Shown piece after piece: positions 33,472-42,420 of a stretch of DNA of 64,000 bases. The DNA comes from Lentibacillus sp. JNUCC-1. GTDB taxonomy: Bacteria; Bacillota; Bacilli; Bacillales; Amphibacillaceae. The translations under genes were made by a program, and so were the position numbers. Location of the stretch: assembly GCF_009741735.1 (NCBI RefSeq), contig NZ_WHOH01000001.1, forward strand, positions 2,108,001-2,172,000, given 5' to 3'. Each line of letters starts with the position of its first letter. Positions within the stretch are counted from its first letter, which is position 1. The notes beneath the pieces are model-generated. The model made no database searches. It saw nothing but the letters and a program-made list of their open reading frames with translations, and was not told the origin of the DNA.

Positions 33472-34383
33472 GTGTACAAGCATATCATGTGGTCAGGTCT
33501 TGCTTTCTTATTAATTGTTGCTGGTTGTGGAGCAAATTCAGGGAATACGAATACAGAAGAAAGTGCGGAAAAGGATTGGGAAGTTGGATCGGGTGACTTA
33601 TCTGATTCTGTGACAACAGGAAATGTAGTTGCACAGCCGATACTGCCGCCTCCCTCGGAAGCTGGCGACCAATTACTCGAAAACACCACATATCAGCTTC
33701 CGAGCGGCAAATGGTTTTTGCACAATGGAGATGGTGTTCTAGGGTTCAGCATGCCGGCTGGGACCATGCATCCTGGGGATCAGTGGTCGATTGATTTGAT
33801 TGCTCATGAACGTGATGCCGTAAATGTAAACAAAGATGTTCGTATCAAGTTAGATGAGGTCGGAGAGGAATTTGAAACGCAAGAAGTTATTTTGGATGAA
33901 ACCATTTACCTTGAAACAGTGGAGGGCACACATACCATTATGCATGGGCGGGTGCCGACAGAAAGGGACTCAAGCTATGTTTTCAGTGTGCAGGTTTTGC
34001 GCGAAAACGGTCTTGTGGAAGATACACTCGTTTCCTATATACATGTTCCTGTAAAAGAAGTAAACGCTGCATTGACCATTGACCAGACAAATTTCAGTAC
34101 ATCTGCTGATGAAGCCCATATCAAAATGGAGAATGATGGGCCGACCGTTATATCTTTGGGAAAGTATTATCAGATTGAGAAGAGAGTGGATGAAACGTGG
34201 CGGGTTGTCCCATTGGAACGCTCATTTAACGACATTGGAATAGCAGTAGAACCGCGCGGGAATTATGAACAAACGGTCCCAATTGATGATCTTCCACCCG
34301 GAACCTACCGAGTCGTAAAAACAATCTGGATAGACGGCTTTGAAGAAGAATGTGACCTGGCAGTAGAATTTGAAATAACCTAG
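33472..34383 (+). CDS. Lipoprotein with C-terminal Ig-like domain
   Basis: About 303 residues. Signal peptide with lipobox LIVAGC; the mature part starts with an acidic spacer (SGNTNTEESAEKDWE). The C-terminal 100 residues (ALTIDQTNFSTSADEAHIKM, then YYQIEKRVDETWRVVPLE and PPGTYRVVKTIW) match a bacterial Ig-like (Big_14-type) domain. AAGGGGGGG before GTG 33472 suggests that start rather than TTG 33448. Membrane-attached, extracytoplasmic; role unknown. Confidence 0.82.
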   Translation: MYKHIMWSGLAFLLIVAGCGANSGNTNTEESAEKDWEVGSGDLSDSVTTGNVVAQPILPPPSEAGDQLLENTTYQLPSGKWFLHNGDGVLGFSMPAGTMHPGDQWSIDLIAHERDAVNVNKDVRIKLDEVGEEFETQEVILDETIYLETVEGTHTIMHGRVPTERDSSYVFSVQVLRENGLVEDTLVSYIHVPVKEVNAALTIDQTNFSTSADEAHIKMENDGPTVISLGKYYQIEKRVDETWRVVPLERSFNDIGIAVEPRGNYEQTVPIDDLPPGTYRVVKTIWIDGFEEECDLAVEFEIT

Positions 34384-34396
34384 AAGCACAGATTCC

Positions 34397-34910
34397 GTAG
34401 ACTGCGAACTAAAAAGCATAATAGATCAAAACCCATCAATGTATATAAGAGCACCGTGATTTTCGCTGGGGGAAGTCGCTTTAACTTTATCACAGCTCAA
34501 GTGCGACATCTGTTCAAGAACCCCACTTTCACAGGGTCTTCTAGCCTCGGGCACGGCCTCAGCCTCCTTGCCCCGGCAAGGGGTATGTCGACGTTGTCCG
34601 CAAAGGACGGTCTTAGTCGACCATCCTTAATGTACGCGCTGTGGGGTCTTCGGACTCGTGCTGTTCCCACAGGAGTCGACTTCCCTCCGCTCCAATCACT
34701 CTATGTTTATTGATTGCTTGGACGGTTTTGCTCTTATTAGAAATGTGAAAGGGAAGCACTCCTCACTTAGCTCGGGGAAAATACGGAGACTCCAGTGGGA
34801 GAAAAAGCCTCGGTGAGACCCCGGAGCGCGGTAGCGCGAGGAGGCTCAGCAGCGCCCACGGAACGCGGAGTGTTTTCCCCGAGCGGTTGCCAGAAGCAAT
34901 CATTCCAAGT
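34397..34910. repeat. Inverted-repeat element copy 3
   Basis: Starts with AGACTGCGAACTAA, the mirror of TTAGTTCGCAG at the right end of other copies. It contains CACAGCTCAAGTGCGACATC, CCCCGGCAAGGGGTATGTCG, CGCTGTGGGGTCTTCGG and, on the other half, TAGCTCGGGGAAAATACGG and GAGGAGGCTCAGCAGC. Sequence divergence from copy 1 is modest and includes paired changes. No coding potential. Confidence 0.88.
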
Positions 34911-34983
34911 ACTGTTCGTTAAGCGTGCTAATTGTGAAGGTAACTTTCTTTTAAAACAGGAGTCATGGTAAAAAACTCATTAA

Positions 34984-35016
34984 AAAACACGCCTGGTGTG
35001 GTGGACAGGCGTGTTT
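34984..35016 (-). terminator. Terminator of the COX-like gene
   Basis: AAACACGCCTG / CAGGCGTGTTT with a ten-base loop, T-rich on the minus strand. Confidence 0.88.
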
Positions 35017-35019
35017 GTG

Positions 35020-35412
35020 TTATTGATCTTCTTCGGTTTTCATGAATGTCAAGATGGCAAATAGCAGGAAGCTGATCATTAGAATTGAGCCGCCGACGAT
35101 GAAACCGATGAGGGGGAATGGGCCGTCTATGCCAAATGGTCTTACGTAATACAGCCACATGCCGCCCGTCAGCCCAACAGCTCCAATGATAGCAGTCCAA
35201 ACATGGAACTTTGCCAACAGCTTATTTGCTGGTGTAAAGATTTTATAAAACACGGCCCAAGCAAATAAACTTAACCATCCGACTACAAGAATATGGGCGT
35301 GTACCGATTTGAATTCCAATCCGCCTGATCCGGCCATATGTGAACCGAGAAAAGCACCACCCAAGGCAAATAATGCCGAAACCCTCAATAATAGTTTGCT
35401 ATATCCATTCAT
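35020..35412 (-). CDS. Four-helix membrane protein resembling a heme-copper oxidase fragment
   Basis: 130 residues: VSALFALGGAFLGSHMAG, then VHAHILVVGWLSLFAWAVFYKI, HVWTAIIGAVGLTGGMWLYYV and LIGFIVGGSILMISFLLFAI. The HAHILVVGW..LF..AVFYKI segment resembles the helix with the H-x-H..GW motif in NorB/cytochrome oxidase subunit I, and single-copy small proteins of this kind occur in Bacillus. It could bind heme; this is inference from the His pattern. Confidence 0.6.
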   Translation of the reverse strand: MNGYSKLLLRVSALFALGGAFLGSHMAGSGGLEFKSVHAHILVVGWLSLFAWAVFYKIFTPANKLLAKFHVWTAIIGAVGLTGGMWLYYVRPFGIDGPFPLIGFIVGGSILMISFLLFAILTFMKTEEDQ

Positions 35413-35489
35413 ATAAAGTCCCCTCCAAATAATCTCCTATCATGAATCCTACTATACACGAAGATTATGAACGGAACATGAACAAATGA

Positions 35490-36527
35490 TTAAACCTGGT
35501 GTTTTTTTACCATATCCATGATCTTTTCCACTGCATCATCGGCATTGCGAGCTGTTATGATAATCTTTTGATCGTCGGTGTAATGGCTGATGCTGTGTTC
35601 ATATCTTGGATCATAATAATACTTCAGCAGCAGTTCAATGGCTTCAGGATACCGTTCATGAATCAGATGTGTCTCGACCTCTTTGGCTACCGGCGTATGA
35701 ATATGTTTTTTGATCAGCGAAAAAGCTTCCATAAACGCTTCCGGAGCGTCCCATGGGTGATAATCTTCGAGGATGTTGTTCACACGTTCAGAAATGGGCA
35801 ATTCAATGAATAATTGCTTGCCCGTCTCTTTTTGATGGAAAAAGGCGTCCGGCAAAACGACTTTCCCGATGCGCTTGCTTTCGCCTTCGATAAATATATG
35901 GCTTTTTTGCTGATAAGCCGTTAGCTTTTCAAACAATAAAGCATCAAATGTTTTTTGATTGGCTGGCTTCAAACCAATATGGCCAAAAATAGATCCCCGG
36001 TGACCTGCCATACCTTCAAGATCAATAACCGGTTCCCCTAATGCTTCGAGTTTATGCAAGATCGTTGTTTTTCCGGAGCCAGTATAACCGTTTAACACAA
36101 AAAGATCTGGATGTATGGGGGCTTGATCCAGGTGATTGACGATCCATTTGCGGTAGGAACGGTAGCCGCCTTTAAGCCGACTTACTTGAATGCCCATAAG
36201 GTCGAGCACCGTTGCGGCGGTTTTACTCCGCATGCCGCCCCGCCAGCAGAAAACTGCCATATCTGAATCAAGTGCTTTAAATTGTTCGATAAACGCCGGG
36301 AGCTTCGCTGAAAAAATTTCAAGCCCGCGTTGTTTGGCCACCTCGGAACCAGCTTGCTTATATAAAGTGCCGACTTCAGCACGTTCCTCATTATTGAAAA
36401 TAGGAATATTGATGCTGCCTGGGATAGTCGCCTCCTGGTACTCTTTTGGAGAGCGGACATCGATTAATGCCAGTGGATGCTTTTTGTGTTCTTCCAATAT
36501 TTTCTCAATGCTTATATCATGAATCAT
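35490..36527 (-). CDS. mnmH: tRNA 2-selenouridine synthase
   Basis: About 345 residues. The N-terminal rhodanese domain has DVRSPKEYQEATIPGSINIP and the active Cys in AVFCWRGGMRSK (C97 in the longer frame); the C-terminal P-loop domain has NGYTGSGKTTILHKLE. MnmH (SelU) converts 2-thiouridine in certain tRNA anticodons to 2-selenouridine through a geranylated intermediate, using selenophosphate. ATG 36527 follows AAAGGTG. It is directly downstream of selD, its selenophosphate source. Confidence 0.95.
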   Translation of the reverse strand: MIHDISIEKILEEHKKHPLALIDVRSPKEYQEATIPGSINIPIFNNEERAEVGTLYKQAGSEVAKQRGLEIFSAKLPAFIEQFKALDSDMAVFCWRGGMRSKTAATVLDLMGIQVSRLKGGYRSYRKWIVNHLDQAPIHPDLFVLNGYTGSGKTTILHKLEALGEPVIDLEGMAGHRGSIFGHIGLKPANQKTFDALLFEKLTAYQQKSHIFIEGESKRIGKVVLPDAFFHQKETGKQLFIELPISERVNNILEDYHPWDAPEAFMEAFSLIKKHIHTPVAKEVETHLIHERYPEAIELLLKYYYDPRYEHSISHYTDDQKIIITARNADDAVEKIMDMVKKHQV

Positions 36528-36579
36528 GCTAAACACCTTTCTTTGAGTTGCGGCATTGCGCTTACAATGGTGTGTCTTT

Positions 36580-37620
36580 TTACGTCACAATGATCTGCCC
36601 GGGGGTTTCCGTCACCTCGCCGATGATGGCTGCTTCAATACCGTTTGCTTGCAATTTTTCGAGGAGATCATTTGCTTCTGTGATGTCTACAGCAGCAAGT
36701 AAACCTCCAGAAGTTACAGCATCAGAGAGCAACCATTTCCGTGTGTCAGTCATATCGTAGGGGTACTTAATCCGATCTTTCACATGATTAAAGTTGTTTT
36801 TTGAGCCACCTGGAATAACGCCTGTTTGAGCCAACTCTTCGGCTCTCGGCAAGACAGGTACATCTTCGTGATAGATGGTCAGGCCGACGTCGCTTGCTTC
36901 GGCCATTTCCATGGCGTGGCCCATCAGCCCGAAGCCGGTCACATCTGTTGAAGCATGAACTGTGTGGTCATTCATCGTTTCTGCCGCTGTTTTATTCAGC
37001 GTTGTCATCACTTCGGTTACATGCTGAATTTCATCGTTTGTCAAAAGACCTCTTTTCAGAGCGGTTGTCATAATGCCGACACCAATTGGTTTCGTCAAAA
37101 TAAGCTTGTCACCTGGACGTGCCCCAGCATTTGTACGAATACGATCCGGGTGGATGGTGCCTGTCACCGCCAGACCAAATTTCGGCTCCTGGTCATCAAT
37201 GGAATGGCCGCCGACAAGGGCCACATCTGCCTCAGAAAGCTTGTCACCGGCGCCTCTGAGAATTTCTGTTAAAATGGCATTATCTAATTCCGCAATCGGG
37301 AATGCTACGATGTTGAGTGCTGTAACGGGGGTCCCGCCCATTGCATATACGTCACTGATCGCATTGGCGGCTGCGACCTGTCCGAAATCGTATGGGTCAT
37401 CAACAATTGGAGTGAAGAAGTCGAGGGTCTGCACGATGGCAAGGTCGTCGGTCAGCCGGTAGACCCCAGCATCGTCACTCGTATCGAGGCCGACAAGGAG
37501 ATCAGGATGGGCAGGTTTTTGCGGTAAAGACTTAAGCACATTCGAAAGATCTGCGGGGCCAATCTTGCAGCCACATCCGCCCTTCGAAGTCAGTGATGTT
37601 AATTTGATCTGTTCAGTCAA
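36580..37620 (-). CDS. selD: Selenide, water dikinase
   Basis: 346 residues. The catalytic segment is TSKGGCGCKIGP (C16, K19), a Cys-type enzyme with no selenocysteine. ATP-site blocks: LDTSDDAGVYRL, VAAANAISDVYAMGG, LVGGHSIDDQEPKFGLAVTG and STDVTGFGLMGHAMEMAE. It makes selenophosphate from selenide and ATP. It starts with TTG 37620 after AAAGG. With mnmH downstream, the pathway visible here is tRNA selenation, not selenoprotein synthesis (no selA/selB in the window). Confidence 0.96.
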   Translation of the reverse strand: MTEQIKLTSLTSKGGCGCKIGPADLSNVLKSLPQKPAHPDLLVGLDTSDDAGVYRLTDDLAIVQTLDFFTPIVDDPYDFGQVAAANAISDVYAMGGTPVTALNIVAFPIAELDNAILTEILRGAGDKLSEADVALVGGHSIDDQEPKFGLAVTGTIHPDRIRTNAGARPGDKLILTKPIGVGIMTTALKRGLLTNDEIQHVTEVMTTLNKTAAETMNDHTVHASTDVTGFGLMGHAMEMAEASDVGLTIYHEDVPVLPRAEELAQTGVIPGGSKNNFNHVKDRIKYPYDMTDTRKWLLSDAVTSGGLLAAVDITEANDLLEKLQANGIEAAIIGEVTETPGQIIVT

Positions 37621-37706
37621 TTTGATCAGCCTTTCTGTATCATTCTTTCCTTATTATATCAGAGCTTCCCCGAGTTATCCCAATCAGACCTTTTTCCAGG
37701 AGGTCC

Positions 37707-38471
37707 TCAGCCGACAGGCAGATCTATGTCCAGTTCGATTGGGCAATGGTCGCTTCCAAAAATGTGTGGATGTGCAGCGGCATTTTCAAGGTTGTCTCTT
37801 AAGCGTTCAGAAACGATAAAGTAATCGATCCGCCAGCCGATGTTCCGCTCCCGAACAGTTTTCATGTAAGACCACCATGTGTAAATGTCTGTTTCATCCG
37901 GATGGAAATGACGAAGCGTATCAATGAATCCAGCGTTGAGAAGCCGGGTCATCTTGCTTCGCTCAGCGTCAGTAAATCCGGAGTTTCCGTAATTGGTCTT
38001 ATAATTCCTAATGTCGATTTCTTTGTGTGCCACGTTCATATCGCCGCACAAGATAACGGGTTTCTTTTTGTCCAAATTTTGTATGTGTTTGTAAAAGGCA
38101 TCTTCCCACTCGAGTCGTACATCCAATCTAGCGAGGTCCCGCTGTGAATTCGGGGTGTAGACGGTGACGAGATAAAAGTGCTCATATTCAAGCGTAATGA
38201 TTCGGCCTTCAGATTGGCTGGGGGCTTCCCCGAGTCCATAAAGGACATCTATTGGTTCATATTTAGTGAAAACAGCTGTACCGGAATAGCCTTTCCGCTC
38301 AGCGTAGTTCCAGTATTGATAATAGCCAGGCATATCCAGTTCAATTTGCCCCTCTTGTAATTTGATTTCCTGGACACAGAAAATATCTGCTTGCACAGTG
38401 TTGAAATAATCCATAAACCCTTTTCTGACACAAGCTCTTAGTCCATTGACATTCCATGAAATGAGTTTCAT
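37707..38471 (-). CDS. exoA: Exodeoxyribonuclease III (AP endonuclease)
   Basis: 254 residues of the ExoIII/APE1 family: MKLISWNVNGLRACVRKGFM, CVQEIKLQ with the metal Glu, VYTPNSQRDLARLDVR, GDMNVAHKEIDIRN with Asp/Asn, and IDYFIVS with GSDHCPIELDI at the end (catalytic Asp-His). It cuts abasic sites left by glycosylases such as Mpg and Tag in this window. Complete length. Confidence 0.96.
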   Translation of the reverse strand: MKLISWNVNGLRACVRKGFMDYFNTVQADIFCVQEIKLQEGQIELDMPGYYQYWNYAERKGYSGTAVFTKYEPIDVLYGLGEAPSQSEGRIITLEYEHFYLVTVYTPNSQRDLARLDVRLEWEDAFYKHIQNLDKKKPVILCGDMNVAHKEIDIRNYKTNYGNSGFTDAERSKMTRLLNAGFIDTLRHFHPDETDIYTWWSYMKTVRERNIGWRIDYFIVSERLRDNLENAAAHPHIFGSDHCPIELDIDLPVG

Positions 38472-38627
38472 ATGCTACCAACTTCCTCTCCATAGTAACC
38501 TTACCATTTTAACATACATGTGCCGTGTGAAACTTGGAATGAGATTTTCTTTGGTGAAGGGACTGGGGCTATCCAAGCAAGAACTGTTTCTATCATAGGA
38601 AGGATTTACCCTTCCGTTAAATTTGTC

Positions 38628-38662
38628 TTGACTTTCAAGTGTATGATGCATATAATACACTT
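38628..38662 (+). promoter_or_regulatory. SigA promoter with GntR-type operator O1
   Basis: TTGACT (38628-38633), 17-base spacer, TATAAT (38651-38656). The inverted repeat AAGTGTAT-N10-ATACACTT (38637-38662) covers the spacer and -10. Near-consensus promoter under a repressor-type operator. Confidence 0.85.
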
Positions 38663-38729
38663 AGATGGTGTATTAACTCCTTGATACAGCTTCATAGCAA
38701 AGGTAAACAGTTATATTTTTTTGTGTTAT

Positions 38730-38751
38730 GTGTATGAACCAATTAATACAC
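38730..38751 (+). promoter_or_regulatory. GntR-type operator O2
   Basis: GTGTAT-N10-ATACAC, the same half-sites and spacing as O1, 93 bases downstream of it and 23 bases before the gene. Two sites could allow looping by the regulator. Confidence 0.7.
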
Positions 38752-38774
38752 ACACTGATAAGAGGTGAAGTCGT

Positions 38775-39851
38775 ATGACGTTAAAATTTAATACACGAGA
38801 TCCGGTCTATTTGCAGGTCATTCGCCATTTTAAAACCCAGATCGCGACTGGGGAGCTGGAGCCGGGTGATGAAATCCCATCACGGCGGGAGTTGGCGAAT
38901 ACCCTTAAGATCAATCCAAACACGGCGCAACGGGCGTACAAGGAAATGGAGGAAGAAGGCTTGATACGGACCGAACGAAATACGCCAAGCAAAATTACGA
39001 ATGATGAAGCCATGATTCAACATGTACGCCAGGAGCTGCTTACGACAGCCGTGGAAGAATTTGTTCAGGCGGTCAGACCGGTTAATGTACCTCTTGAGGA
39101 GCTGATTGAGCTGATTAAAACAAAATATCCGTCACCGGACGTGAAAAAGGAGGGCCACCCCATGATTGAAGTGAAGAATATGACGAAGAAATTCGGGTTT
39201 AAAACTGTGCTGCAAGATGTTTCGTTTACAGCGGAAAAAGGTGAAATTACGTGTTTGATCGGTGTGAACGGTGTTGGAAAAACGACCATCATGAATGCGA
39301 TTATGAATCTGACACCAATCAATAAAGGCCAGATATTAATTGATGGAAACAAACTCAATAAAAAGACATATGAAAAAGTGACTTTTATTCCAGATGCGAT
39401 CACGATGCTGCCACAAATGAAGATTGGTGAAGCGATGGATTTCATGGCGGACTTTTATGAAAGCTGGAATGCGGAACGTGCCAATGAAATGCTTGGTTTC
39501 TTTCGTTTAAACAAAGATGACCGGATCAGCACACTGTCAAAAGGTAACACGGCAAAGGCAAACCTGCTGATGGGTCTCGCTTTGGATGTGGATTATGTGC
39601 TTATGGATGAGCCGTTTTCCGGGATTGATATGTTCAGCCGGGAGCAGATCGCGGAAGTGTTCACAAGTCATTTGATTGAAGACCGAGGCGTTATCATCAC
39701 GACTCATGAAATTCAGGATATTGAACATCTGATTGACAAAGCCGTCCTTTTAGATGAGGGCACGGTCTATCGGTCATTTAATGTAGAAGACATCAGAGAA
39801 AACGAGGGCAAATCAATTATAGACGTGATGCGGGAGGTGTATAGAGGATGA
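38775..39851 (+). CDS. GntR regulator fused in frame to ABC ATPase
   Basis: 358 residues. Residues 1-125 are a YtrA-type GntR regulator (DPVYLQVIRHFKTQIATGEL, IPSRRELANTLKINPNTAQR); from about residue 130 (MIEVKNMTKKFGFKT) it is an ABC ATPase with Walker A GVNGVGKTT, signature LSKGNTAKA, Walker B VLMDEPFSGID and ITTHEIQD. Normally these are two genes. AAGGAGG and an ATG at 39162 still lie at the junction, and one extra base in GGG (39152-39154) or CCCC (39158-39161) would end GntR at TGA 39167. So it is either a real fusion or another one-base deletion. Confidence 0.88.
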   Translation: MTLKFNTRDPVYLQVIRHFKTQIATGELEPGDEIPSRRELANTLKINPNTAQRAYKEMEEEGLIRTERNTPSKITNDEAMIQHVRQELLTTAVEEFVQAVRPVNVPLEELIELIKTKYPSPDVKKEGHPMIEVKNMTKKFGFKTVLQDVSFTAEKGEITCLIGVNGVGKTTIMNAIMNLTPINKGQILIDGNKLNKKTYEKVTFIPDAITMLPQMKIGEAMDFMADFYESWNAERANEMLGFFRLNKDDRISTLSKGNTAKANLLMGLALDVDYVLMDEPFSGIDMFSREQIAEVFTSHLIEDRGVIITTHEIQDIEHLIDKAVLLDEGTVYRSFNVEDIRENEGKSIIDVMREVYRG

Positions 39852-40681
39852 TGCGTTATTTAAAACTGGTCAACTTTGAATTTAATCGAATTGCGAAAGT
39901 GTATGTTGTTTTGTTGGGCATCGTTCTGACTTCTCAAATGATCGCTGTCATTACAGCATCCAGAAATTATTTAAAAGATGCTAATGAGTCATTAAATGTC
40001 GAGATGATGTCTCAAGCAGACTTTCTCTCGACGTATGGACATATGACATTTCACAATGTGGTTCGTTCTCTGTGGTTTGGAGGACCTATCGCCTTGTGTA
40101 TCGCTGCCGTTGCGTTTTATATATTCTTCATATGGTATAGAGACTGGTTTGGCAAAAACACATTTGCCTATCGCCTGTTAACGTTGCCGACATCACGGCT
40201 GAATGTTTTGTATGCCAAACTGACAACTATTCTTATGATGACGTTTGGATTTATCGCATTTCAGTTTATTATCTACCAGGTGGAAGCTAGAGTGATGCAA
40301 TGGATGGTTCCCAAAGATTTCCGCATGGATATGAGTTTCCATGAAGTAGTCAGATCTATGCTTGACCTGGGGATTTTATTTCCGGAAGAACCCCTCGCAT
40401 TTCTGTTTACTTATGGTGCTGGAGTCGTCGTAGTTGTGACATTATTTACAGGCATCTTATTTGAGAGAAGTTTTCGCTGGAAAGGCATTATTGGCGCTGT
40501 AGCGTACGGGTTTATTGCTGGGTTGGTTTTCTTCTTGCCGTTGATTTTACATGAAACTGTGATGCAGCAATTTTTCTATCCAACTGAACTGGTATTGTTA
40601 ACAGTATTGGCAGGTGTCATTGTCTTAGCAGGATCACTTGCTATGAGTGGTTATTTACTGAATAAAAAAATACGCATTTAA
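39848..40681 (+). CDS. ABC transporter permease of the second GntR-ABC operon
   Basis: 277 residues with six or seven membrane helices (VYVVLLGIVLTSQMIAVITA, LCIAAVAFYIFFIWY, ILMMTFGFIAFQFIIY, GAGVVVVVTLFTGILF, GAVAYGFIAGLVFFLPLIL, LLTVLAGVIVLAGSLAM). The start overlaps the ATPase stop. Different in sequence from the permease at 1.8 kb. Partner of the ATPase at 38775-39851. Confidence 0.85.
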   Translation: MMRYLKLVNFEFNRIAKVYVVLLGIVLTSQMIAVITASRNYLKDANESLNVEMMSQADFLSTYGHMTFHNVVRSLWFGGPIALCIAAVAFYIFFIWYRDWFGKNTFAYRLLTLPTSRLNVLYAKLTTILMMTFGFIAFQFIIYQVEARVMQWMVPKDFRMDMSFHEVVRSMLDLGILFPEEPLAFLFTYGAGVVVVVTLFTGILFERSFRWKGIIGAVAYGFIAGLVFFLPLILHETVMQQFFYPTELVLLTVLAGVIVLAGSLAMSGYLLNKKIRI

Positions 40682-40696
40682 GGAGGTATCCAAATC

Positions 40697-41917
40697 ATGA
40701 AAAAATACTGGAAATCCATAGCCATTACAATGATCATTGTGCTTGGACTCGGAACATTTTATTTGCAAGTAGCATTGGCCTCAGGCGGTAATCCTAATTT
40801 TACGATAAAAACCATTGAGGGAGATAAAGCAAAAGCAGAAAATCTGCGTATAGATGGTTATTATTCAACAGATACCATTGACGAAAATATAACCATTACA
40901 CAAGAGGGTTCGAAGTACATGAGTGATTATTCCTATTGGGAACGGTTGAACGGAATTAATCATGATCCAATGTATAAACGGCTGACGACCGAATATCGCG
41001 GATTCATGCGCGGGAAAAGCCCTTGGATGGGCAGCATGTATGAAGATGACAGTTATTTGGCATACGCTGCCGTGGAGTACGACTTTCGTTCGTTCGAGAC
41101 TGGAGATTTCACCTTTAATTTGGCTGTTCTTGATAAAAAAGCTGACAAGGAAAATGAGTTTTCTTATCTAATGGAAGGTGCGAATAAAGTCAATCATGCG
41201 TCCATCGAAAGTGTGGAAAAGGTTGGCGACGAATTAAAAGTGTTTGCCACCCTATTTAAGCGGACGGGTGAGGAAGAGCTTCATCTATATGTATTTGATC
41301 TGAACAGTCAGGAGCTCGTCGATGACCAACCATTGGATCAAATTGACCCTTCTAAACAACAAGAATATGAGACGTATATTCGCTTGCTTCATGTGACTGA
41401 TCCGCTTGCACCGAAAGATTATGTTGTGTTTCGTAAAGAGGTGCTAGATCACAGTACAGTAGAGTTTAGTGATAAAGGTGATCAAATCCAGCAACCTGAG
41501 GTGATCGAAAGTGATCTGGTTGTTTTTAACCTTGAAACTGAAGAAACTGAGAACCTTGATCTTCCTAAGCGCTTAGAGGACAAAAGCCAAGTCGATCTAT
41601 TTGATGGGGAAAATTTGTATTTTGTTGAAACAGACGATACTGGAATGACAATCGTTAAATATAACATTGACAAGCAGGAGATTATCAATGAGCTAGAGGT
41701 AGAAATGAAAGATGCAGAGAGACTGAGAAACTTTTCTAACATGACTATAAAAGGGGATAAACTATATCTCCTCCTGAATGATCCGGCGTCTGACACCACA
41801 CCGAAAATTTATGCCCTTAATACCGAAACAGGGGAAACGGTTTTTGAAGGGGAAGTTACAGCTGAAGATCTTCCGGAAAAATACAATCTGGAAATATATG
41901 AATTTATTGTGCAGTAA
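40697..41917 (+). CDS. Secreted or membrane-anchored protein of the GntR-ABC operon
   Basis: 406 residues: an N-terminal signal/anchor (SIAITMIIVLGLGTFYLQVALA), then an acidic extracytoplasmic domain with WD/beta-propeller-like strand pattern (LVVFNLETEETENLDLPK, GENLYFVETDDTGMTIVKYN, IYALNTETGETVFEGEV). The late repeats suggest a propeller of 'Y-N-x-x-T/D-G-E' blades. AGGAGG precedes the ATG. Function unknown; likely works with the ABC transporter. Confidence 0.7.
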   Translation: MKKYWKSIAITMIIVLGLGTFYLQVALASGGNPNFTIKTIEGDKAKAENLRIDGYYSTDTIDENITITQEGSKYMSDYSYWERLNGINHDPMYKRLTTEYRGFMRGKSPWMGSMYEDDSYLAYAAVEYDFRSFETGDFTFNLAVLDKKADKENEFSYLMEGANKVNHASIESVEKVGDELKVFATLFKRTGEEELHLYVFDLNSQELVDDQPLDQIDPSKQQEYETYIRLLHVTDPLAPKDYVVFRKEVLDHSTVEFSDKGDQIQQPEVIESDLVVFNLETEETENLDLPKRLEDKSQVDLFDGENLYFVETDDTGMTIVKYNIDKQEIINELEVEMKDAERLRNFSNMTIKGDKLYLLLNDPASDTTPKIYALNTETGETVFEGEVTAEDLPEKYNLEIYEFIVQ

Positions 41918-41999
41918 TGACAGACCGTATCAGGGGGAGGGAGTTCTCCTCCTTGATTCGGCTGATACATCTACAACTGTTTGAAGGGGGAGATATGTT

Positions 42000-42401
42000 T
42001 TGAAAAAATTGGGGCTCCTATTAATTAGCGCTATGCTTTTATTGGCGGCATGCGATTTGAGTAATGCTGACCGTAATTCAGGTGTAGAAGAGGCGATCCA
42101 TGCAAGAATGCAGTCTGGAGAAACAGACACGATTCAGCTGGGGCATTTAACAGATTTTGAATGGGACGAAGCCTTTTTGTTTACACCGTATACTCCGGAA
42201 GATTCTATTAAAGATGAAGTTGGCATTAAAGACCCGAGCGGTATCAGTTATCGTGATGATATACAGTTGCTGGTTTTTGCCAAGGATGAAAAGGCTGTTC
42301 AATATGTAGAGGTTTCACGGGAATTTGGCGATCTGACCCGGCCAAATCATCGGAAATTGAAACCAAAGAATGATATGCTGCGTATCTACAAAGACGAATA
42401 G
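42000..42401 (+). CDS. Lipoprotein of unknown function
   Basis: 133 residues; TTG start after AAGGGGGAG. Lipobox MLLLAAC, mature acidic domain containing AIHARMQSGETDTIQLGHLT and FEWDEAFLFTPYTPEDSI, then YVEVSREFGDLTRP. Neighbouring lipoprotein 42421-42864 and the secreted protein before it make a set of three surface proteins following the ABC genes. Confidence 0.8.
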   Translation: MKKLGLLLISAMLLLAACDLSNADRNSGVEEAIHARMQSGETDTIQLGHLTDFEWDEAFLFTPYTPEDSIKDEVGIKDPSGISYRDDIQLLVFAKDEKAVQYVEVSREFGDLTRPNHRKLKPKNDMLRIYKDE

Positions 42402-42420
42402 TTGATAGAAGAGGGGAGTA

